Positions 38,019 through 42,194 of a DNA stretch of 42,194 nucleotides are shown here, piece by piece. The position numbers and the translations under genes were made by a program. The notes beneath the pieces were generated by a model that was not told the origin of the DNA, made no database searches, and saw only the letters and a program-made list of their open reading frames with translations. How positions within the stretch are numbered: the stretch's first letter is position 1; the number at the start of each line of letters is the position of its first letter. Origin of the DNA: a virus; the IMG/VR virus record IMGVR_UViG_3300046836_000222, positions 1 through 42,194 of that record. One strand, written 5' to 3'.

Positions 38019-38500
38019 ACCGCATGGGACGTCCGAAAACACCGTGGGAAGTCCGCTTCTGGTCGCACGTTAACAAGACCGAGACGTGCTGGCTTTGGAC
38101 AGGCTCGCAAACCTCATACGGCTACGGGACGTTTACGAAGTTTCAAGACATCCCGCATCGTGCCGCACATCGCTACGCGTGGGAATTAACCCACGGGCAT
38201 CCCGGCGAGCTCTGCGTGCTTCATCGGTGCGACGTCAAATTGTGCGTCAATCCAGCGCACCTCTTCCTCGGCACGAAGACCGAGAACATGCGCGATAGAG
38301 ACCAGAAAGGCAGACAGGCGAAAGGCGAACGAGCCGGACTCGCCAAACTCACCGACGCCCAAGTGCGCGAGATATTTCTTGAGCCAGACACAACCATTGC
38401 GAAAGTCCTCGCACAACGCTACGGAATGGGCATGTCGGCCATCTACGCCATTCGTAACGGCCAAACGTGGCGCCACATAACCGCAAGCCTAACCAAATAA
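38015..38500 (+). CDS. HNH endonuclease with C-terminal DNA-reading module, 161 aa
   Basis: ATG 38015 (ATGA overlap). WEVRFWSHVNKTETCWLWTG, then HRAAHRYAWELTHGHPGELC, VLHRCDVKLCVNPAHLFLGT: an HNH_3-like core with HRC...CVNPAH. The C-terminus KLTDAQVREIFLEPDTTIAK, VLAQRYGMGMSAIYAIRNGQ has the helix-turn-helix layout of NUMOD-type modules. Likely a homing endonuclease, here carried inside the early operon in the same direction, unlike the cassettes at 7429 and 9509. Confidence 0.75.
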   Translation: MNRMGRPKTPWEVRFWSHVNKTETCWLWTGSQTSYGYGTFTKFQDIPHRAAHRYAWELTHGHPGELCVLHRCDVKLCVNPAHLFLGTKTENMRDRDQKGRQAKGERAGLAKLTDAQVREIFLEPDTTIAKVLAQRYGMGMSAIYAIRNGQTWRHITASLTK

Positions 38501-38510
38501 AGGATTTCCG

Positions 38511-38726
38511 ATGCCTTTCATACTTCGCGACACCACGAATCTCAAGGGCCTCCCAGAGAAAGCCCCGCAGGCGCAACTCTGGAAAGCCTTCCACACCCGC
38601 GCCCGCTCCGAAGGTCACTCGATTACCTGGCTGATCTGGGCGTTGATCCGGCAATACGTGGATCATGGGATCGACCGCTCACGCCTCACCGGCCATCCGA
38701 TGGATCAGGAAAGGAAAATCTCATGA
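38511..38726 (+). CDS. RHH-like small protein, 71 aa
   Basis: AAAGGA just upstream of ATG 38511. LPEKAPQAQLWKAFHTRARS, EGHSITWLIWALIRQYVDHG: a strand/helix/helix plan (LWxAFxxRARSEGxSxxxLIxxLIRQYV) typical of ribbon-helix-helix or related small DNA-binding proteins. Possibly a regulator of the early operon. ATGA overlap to the next gene. Confidence 0.55.
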   Translation: MPFILRDTTNLKGLPEKAPQAQLWKAFHTRARSEGHSITWLIWALIRQYVDHGIDRSRLTGHPMDQERKIS

Positions 38727-39010
38727 TTCGCGGCCACATCGTGCTCGAATGCGACGAAAAATCATGCCATGCGGAGGAACGCATCGACGTCGATGCCGAT
38801 TCCTTTGAAGCGATCACACGCTCGCGCGTCGGGATGGAGTCGATTATCTTCGTGAGCGACTGGCGCATGAACGACGACGGCGAGCTGGTCTGCCCGCAAT
38901 GCCTCGAAGATGCCGAACGCCGAGACGATAGCCACGAACGCGCTGCGGCTCGATCCCGGAACTGTGACTTCGCGGACAACCCACGCCATCCGGGCCGGGA
39001 TTGGACGTAA
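38723..39010 (+). CDS. Zinc-binding early protein, 95 aa
   Basis: MIRGHIVLECDEKSCHAEER, VDADSFEAITRSRVGMESII and DDGELVCPQCLEDAERR: CxxxxC...CxxC cluster in a beta-rich domain, followed by a charged tail. Last gene of the plus operon, before a stem-loop. Function unknown. Confidence 0.55.
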   Translation: MIRGHIVLECDEKSCHAEERIDVDADSFEAITRSRVGMESIIFVSDWRMNDDGELVCPQCLEDAERRDDSHERAAARSRNCDFADNPRHPGRDWT

Positions 39011-39011
39011 A

Positions 39012-39021
39012 CGCCTAGGCG
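39012..39021. repeat. 10-bp palindrome
   Basis: CGCCTAGGCG, perfect, immediately after the last plus-strand gene and before the larger hairpin. It may add to a termination region. Confidence 0.3.
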
Positions 39022-39036
39022 CCTCTCAGACGTCAT

Positions 39037-39079
39037 CGGCGCCGGCATACCCCAGCTTACCCCTTGGATGCCGGCGCCG
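39037..39079. terminator. 12-bp stem hairpin between convergent operons
   Basis: CGGCGCCGGCAT (39037-39048) and ATGCCGGCGCCG (39068-39079) pair perfectly with a 19-nt loop. It is placed between the end of the plus operon (39010) and the end of the minus operon (39099), so it can serve both directions. There is no T-tract, so termination may be factor-dependent. Confidence 0.5.
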
Positions 39080-39098
39080 CATCGCGTACAGGTCAAGC

Positions 39099-39830
39099 CT
39101 AGCCGTTCTCGGGCCTCTCTGGCGCCAGCGCCGCCTTCGCCGCATCCAGTAACGGCCCCCAGTACTCTTTAGGGTAGGGCGCATCCACCCCGTCCGTGTG
39201 CGAATGCGCGGCGAATGGCTCCAGCGCCGCCCTGAGCCGTGCCGCCTCGGCCTCGGATTTCTCGGCTCGCATACGAATGTCGTAGTGATAGGAGCATTCG
39301 AGCAGACGCGATCCAGTGTCTCCGTTGAACTCACAGCCGCATCGACCACGCGTCTCTTTGTCGGAGGCATCGCGTTCCTGTTCGGCCTCTTTCACCCGCT
39401 GGGCCAGCCTGTCTCGTTCCGCGTGGAGGGCGGTGACGTGAGATTCGGCTTTCTTGAACAACTCGAGCAGATCGCCGACGATAGCGAGCGGACAGGCAGC
39501 CGAGTGTCCTTCGTGATCCCCACAATACGGGCAACGGCCACGGCGTAGGACGTCATCGCGCTCTTGCTGCATCCAATCTCGGATGTCCAATATCCGGGCG
39601 GTGTCTACAGGGACGCTCGGCTGAGACGCCGACAGGAGCGCCGCCTCCACATGCGCGTTTAGGTATTCGTCGTTGTCCTTTAGATACGACAGCAATTGAT
39701 CTAGCACTCGGCACTGAGCATCAAATGCCACACGGCTATCTCCGATGAGGCTGTCATGCGGAGTGGTTTTAACCCACTGCACGAACTTCTCTACGGTAGG
39801 CTTCGTGTCCGTCGTCGTCGCGTCAGCCAT
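39099..39830 (-). CDS. Zinc-binding coiled-coil protein, 243 aa
   Basis: ATG 39830 (MADATTTDTKPTVEKFVQWV) overlaps the RHH gene by 8 nt. Helical throughout, with CPYCGDHEGHSAACPL (CxxC...H...C, zinc site about residue 98), a coiled coil (ESHVTALHAERDRLAQRVKE, AEQERD), and a second CGCEFNGD...LECSYHY site. C-terminal helix LDAAKAALAPERPENG. Layout suggests an oligomeric adaptor; no enzyme motif. Confidence 0.55.
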   Translation of the reverse strand: MADATTTDTKPTVEKFVQWVKTTPHDSLIGDSRVAFDAQCRVLDQLLSYLKDNDEYLNAHVEAALLSASQPSVPVDTARILDIRDWMQQERDDVLRRGRCPYCGDHEGHSAACPLAIVGDLLELFKKAESHVTALHAERDRLAQRVKEAEQERDASDKETRGRCGCEFNGDTGSRLLECSYHYDIRMRAEKSEAEAARLRAALEPFAAHSHTDGVDAPYPKEYWGPLLDAAKAALAPERPENG

Positions 39831-40014
39831 GATCAGCGTCCCTCTCAACCCATGTTTTCCAGAGCGTCAACGTCAACGCCCGCAGGCTGACGCCTTCCCG
39901 CTTCGCTCGGGCGCGCACGGCTTCGATGAGCGTCGGCGGGATACGGTCGATCTCGAACTTGATCCGGCGCTCGGTCTTTGGGGTAAACGCACGGCTGTAG
40001 CCTCGTTTGGTCAT
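39823..40014 (-). CDS. Ribbon-helix-helix regulator, 63 aa
   Basis: ATG 40014 (MTKRGYSRAFTPKTERRIKF) with IKFEIDRIPPTLIEAVRARA, KREGVSLRALTLTLWKTWVE: a beta strand and two helices, the RHH plan. Upstream frame to 40209 looks non-coding. Possible regulator of the operator pair at 40412-40451. TAAACT lies 7 nt before the ATG, so it may have its own leaderless promoter; this is weak. Confidence 0.6.
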   Translation of the reverse strand: MTKRGYSRAFTPKTERRIKFEIDRIPPTLIEAVRARAKREGVSLRALTLTLWKTWVERDADHG

Positions 40015-40160
40015 AGCCGTGAGTTTACAGGTATTGCCTATTTCGCCGACACACACCATGCGCGAGCCGCCCTCGCCAAGCAGCGCCTCGCTAGACGCTT
40101 CGGGTGTCCCTTGATTGCTCGGCACTAGCAACCGCCTCGCGTAGTTGCTCTGAGGTAGCA
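40015..40160. other. Gap without a confident gene
   Basis: 146 bp between the zinc protein stop and the RHH start. An ATG at 40059 in the RHH frame with GAGGG upstream is an alternative N-terminal extension. No repeats or terminators seen. Confidence 0.4.
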
Positions 40161-40385
40161 CTAGTCGCACCGCTCGTAAGTGCCGCCAGCAACACTCTTG
40201 CCTGCCCAAATTTCACACTTGTGCGGCCTACGCGGACAGCAGACCGAGCAATACGGGCCGTCAGATGTGTCGCAACATACCGGCGTCATTTCTCCACAGC
40301 CGCCGCACTCCGCAATGTCGTAGTCTGGCTGCTGGCCGCACCCATCGCACTCCGCACATGCGCCGATGAATCCGTGTTCACACAT
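40161..40385 (-). CDS. Cys-rich protein, 74 aa
   Basis: ATG 40385 (MCEHGFIGACAECDGCGQQP) preferred: AGAGGTG lies 6 nt upstream and an earlier ATG at 40406 would lie at the transcription start. Contains four Cys-pairs (CAECDGCG, CGGCG, VCCDT, CSVCC), an unusually dense zinc-binding arrangement, as in multi-zinc nucleic-acid binding or regulatory proteins. First gene behind the palindromic promoter at 40407-40451. Confidence 0.6.
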   Translation of the reverse strand: MCEHGFIGACAECDGCGQQPDYDIAECGGCGEMTPVCCDTSDGPYCSVCCPRRPHKCEIWAGKSVAGGTYERCD

Positions 40386-40406
40386 GTCCATCACCTCTAC
40401 GGACAT

Positions 40407-40434
40407 CCTATATAAATACCGGTAATCGTGTCAA
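40407..40434 (-). promoter_or_regulatory. Sigma70-like promoter between two operators
   Basis: Minus strand TTGACA (40434-40429), 16-nt spacer, TATAGG (40412-40407). The -35 sits exactly between the arms of a 14-bp inverted repeat. Transcription drives the Cys-rich protein, the RHH regulator and the gene ending at 39099. Confidence 0.7.
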
Positions 40435-40451
40435 GCTTTACCGGTATTTAT
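40412..40451. promoter_or_regulatory. 14-bp inverted repeat (operator pair) around the -35
   Basis: ATAAATACCGGTAA (40412-40425) and TTACCGGTATTTAT (40438-40451) are perfect complements, 12 bp apart. Each arm contains the palindrome TACCGGTA. The right arm lies in the 3' end of the 40431-40613 gene. A dimeric repressor such as the RHH protein at 39823 is the probable ligand. Confidence 0.7.
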
Positions 40452-40613
40452 TTTCGGTCGTCTCGGCCGGCCTTCCGGCTGTCCATCAGAGCGCACAATC
40501 CCGGCTTTCGTCGCGTGATAGCCCGTCTGGACATAGGCGCCAATCTTCGGATCCCACCGGGCGGCTCTACAGGGACAGGACCGCTGCGTCACGTGCTGCG
40601 CCTTGGTGTTCAT
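40431..40613 (-). CDS. Small basic protein, 60 aa
   Basis: MNTKAQHVTQRSCPCRAARW, DPKIGAYVQTGYHATKAGIV, EGRPRRPKINTGKA. Positively charged with one CxC; probably nucleic-acid-associated. Its 3' end contains one arm of the operator pair, so the operon upstream reads directly into the promoter. Overlaps the previous gene by ATGA. Confidence 0.5.
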   Translation of the reverse strand: MNTKAQHVTQRSCPCRAARWDPKIGAYVQTGYHATKAGIVRSDGQPEGRPRRPKINTGKA

Positions 40614-40804
40614 AGGGCCAACTTTCTAAACGGTGGCTGCTTCGGGTAGGGACAGCCGATGCAGATATACGCGAACGCCTCGCCTTGATGGATGTGCCCG
40701 CACGACGGACACCCGAGAAGTTCTCGGCGACGATCCGCTTCCGTGTTCTCTGGGTGAATCCACGCATACGGCATGGGCACGCTTGGTTCAATATCGTTCG
40801 CCAT
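40610..40804 (-). CDS. Zinc-ribbon protein, 64 aa
   Basis: ATG 40804 (MANDIEPSVPMPYAWIHPEN) overlaps the previous stop as TAATG. LLGCPSCGHIHQGEAFAYIC then IGCPYPKQP: CxxC...CxxxC makes a zinc ribbon behind an acidic helix (TEADRRRELLG). Function unknown. Confidence 0.6.
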   Translation of the reverse strand: MANDIEPSVPMPYAWIHPENTEADRRRELLGCPSCGHIHQGEAFAYICIGCPYPKQPPFRKLAL

Positions 40805-41148
40805 TACGCGGCCTCCTTCTGGCGCATCCGTCGAATCCATTTCGTCTCGCAACACGAATAGCCGTTGTTATAACTCTGGGCATCAATCAACGCGAAACTC
40901 GCCGCGAGCTCGGCGCCCGTAATCTTCGGGAGCGCCTGGAGCCGTTTCAGTTCCGTTCGATACCGGGCGAGCCGTTGCCGGACGATGTACTGCTGCCGCC
41001 CTTTCCGGCCCCACGCGGACCGACAGGCGCGCGGAATACACCCCACCGAACAGAACCGCGCCGGCTGCCCAGGCTTGCGCTGACGGGCCTTACAGGGCTG
41101 TCCACAGGTCTCACAGATCGGCCAGCCAGGACGGGCACAGAGGGCCAT
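40804..41148 (-). CDS. Zinc-finger DNA-binding-type protein, 114 aa
   Basis: MALCARPGWPICETCGQPCK, RFCSVGCIPRACRSAWGRKG gives a CxxC...CxxxC...C cluster, treble-clef like, then a basic helix (QQYIVRQRLARYRTELKRLQ) and CCETKWIRRMRQKEAA. This is a known small phage type with zinc finger plus basic helices. Starts directly after the methyltransferase stop (TAG/ATG). Confidence 0.6.
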   Translation of the reverse strand: MALCARPGWPICETCGQPCKARQRKPGQPARFCSVGCIPRACRSAWGRKGRQQYIVRQRLARYRTELKRLQALPKITGAELAASFALIDAQSYNNGYSCCETKWIRRMRQKEAA

Positions 41149-42108
41149 CTAGCGTGCCCTCCGGTCTTCGACGACACCCGCTAACGATGAAGATTCTGAC
41201 GCGCGTGGACGGCGTTCCCGGTCTTTAGCATGGGGATCTACCGCGGCGTCGAACGAAAAGGCTCCTGGCTTCGCTCGCGGAATCTTATCGAACAACCGGC
41301 CTGGTTCCGTCTCGCGGAGGCGCTTCGCGGCAACCGCGCAATACTTCTCCTCGCGCTCGATGAGGATAGCTTTGCGACCGTTTAGCTTGGCTGCAACTCC
41401 GGTCGTTCCGCTGCCAGCGAAAGGATCGAGGATTGTTTCCCCTTCGTCGGTGAATAGCGTCAGTAGTTCTATCATCAAGCCATCCGGCTTTGTAGTTGGG
41501 TGCAGAAGCCCCTGTGTGTTCGGCTTTGCGTATGTGAACACGCCAACTTTTCCACCACCATTCCACCTACTAAGTCCCGCGGAATGACATGCAACGATCG
41601 TTTCGTAGCCCATACCGGGACGATCGCCGCTAAACTGCGGCTGAGCGCCAGGCTTCACCCATACGCACCACCTACGGCGCGTCAGGTCTCCGCTCTCGGT
41701 GAGGGCCATCTCCCATTTGTGCGCTCCCTCGGCTTGGCAGAACACGAGCACCCAACGACTAGCTATCACACCAATTAATCGCGCCACTTCCGTGCGCTCC
41801 TTGTGCGTGATGGCAGGAAACGGAAGCGTTTCGTAACGAGGCGTGCCCTTGGCGTCAATCCATGCCCACTCGTCCTGCGCTGGCATTCCGGAACGCTTCA
41901 CACGACGGCCTTTGGAATGCGCCTCTGCCTCGTAGGGCGGATCGGTAATAACGTGATCGACGGCATCGATCGTCGGCAGAATATCAAAGCAATCCCCGTG
42001 ATACAGCCGCACGCTCTCGTCTTCGTAGTAAACGCGCGGAGCCGTCTCGATGCGGTTTTCGCGGAGATCCTGTCGTTCGCGCGCATCCGATGGTTCGCTA
42101 GCGCGCAT
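41149..42108 (-). CDS. DNA methyltransferase (N6-adenine or N4-cytosine, DPPY type), 319 aa
   Basis: Motif IV DPPY (ITDPPYEAEAHSKG, about residue 57) precedes motif I DPFAGSGTTGVAAKLNGRKA (about 233-252): the beta-class order. LYHGDCFDILPTI is the usual N-terminal signature before DPPY, and LHPTTKPDGLMIEL (motif X-like) precedes motif I. It transfers methyl groups from S-adenosylmethionine to DNA bases and would protect phage DNA from host restriction; no cognate restriction enzyme is seen. ATG 42108 overlaps the upstream ORF by 11 nt. The C-terminal tail is charged and variable. Confidence 0.85.
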   Translation of the reverse strand: MRASEPSDARERQDLRENRIETAPRVYYEDESVRLYHGDCFDILPTIDAVDHVITDPPYEAEAHSKGRRVKRSGMPAQDEWAWIDAKGTPRYETLPFPAITHKERTEVARLIGVIASRWVLVFCQAEGAHKWEMALTESGDLTRRRWCVWVKPGAQPQFSGDRPGMGYETIVACHSAGLSRWNGGGKVGVFTYAKPNTQGLLHPTTKPDGLMIELLTLFTDEGETILDPFAGSGTTGVAAKLNGRKAILIEREEKYCAVAAKRLRETEPGRLFDKIPRAKPGAFSFDAAVDPHAKDRERRPRASESSSLAGVVEDRRAR

Positions 42109-42194
42109 AGGTCTTTGCCTTTTCGTTTCTCATCTGTTTGATCCCTGCAAGGAGGGACGTACGTAGATCACGAGGTAGTCGTTGGGACGGGTCA
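42098..42194 (-). CDS. C-terminal part of the ORF that crosses the window junction
   Basis: The open frame (DPSQRLPRDLRTSLLAGIKQ then MRNEKAKTYAR, stop 42098) continues the ATG at 38 when the ends are joined. It is short, basic and lies directly before the methyltransferase. Alone, it has no start in the window except an internal ATG. Confidence 0.6.
   Translation of the reverse strand, partial: DPSQRLPRDLRTSLLAGIKQMRNEKAKTYAR

Noticed and set aside
1-42194. tRNA genes, CRISPR arrays and insertion sequences
   Set aside because: No cloverleaf, repeat-spacer array, transposase or terminal inverted repeat was recognised by reading; a dedicated scan was not possible.

Overview
This window is almost certainly the complete genome of a tailed phage, most likely a podovirus (short tail). 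A full head-to-tail gene set is present: small and large terminase, portal, scaffold, major capsid protein, connector/adaptor, nozzle-like tail protein, internal-virion-type proteins and fibre-like proteins. No tape-measure or contractile-sheath gene is visible. The two window ends join in frame: a 44-codon minus-strand ORF starts at position 38, runs off position 1 and continues without a break from 42194 to a stop at 42098. This implies a circular or circularly permuted assembly cut at an arbitrary point. The DNA is GC-rich. One weak host clue is a secreted Ig-like protein (1524-1970) resembling a domain I associate with Acidobacteria-type soil bacteria. Host identity remains inference.

Layout. 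(i) 36437-36988 (terS) and then leftwards to 6797 lies one long minus-strand late block: terL, portal, scaffold, capsid, tail, ejection proteins, fibre, glycosidase-like protein and small membrane/lipoprotein genes (probable lysis region). (ii) About 6172-6281 is a regulatory switch: a Cro/C1-type repressor reads left from a strong sigma70-like promoter (TTGACA-17-TAGAGT), and short genes read right. (iii) 5936 down through 1 and on to 42194-39099 are minus-strand early/middle genes: an SSB-like protein, a replication-helper-like protein, HNH nucleases, a DNA methyltransferase, many small zinc-binding proteins and an RHH regulator. (iv) 37128-39010 is a plus-strand early operon of small proteins behind a TTGACT-17-TACTCT promoter. 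No integrase, DNA polymerase, tRNA or CRISPR array was recognised.

The unusual part is the load of mobile HNH endonuclease genes, seven in 42 kb, and how they are built. TerL is interrupted by an intein exactly at its third nuclease acidic motif. Inside the intein, in a different reading frame, lies a 188-aa HNH gene with its own extended -10 promoter. Two plus-strand cassettes (7429-8070 and 9509-10240) each pair a small ribbon-helix-helix protein with an HNH endonuclease, with the stop and start codons abutting, and sit antisense in the late operon. At these loci, and at a lone zinc-ribbon gene (21346) and the HNH gene before terL (36150), a -10 hexamer lies only 6-7 nt before the ATG. This predicts leaderless transcripts made by host RNA polymerase independently of phage late transcription.

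Functions are read from sequence patterns by eye; no database search was possible.
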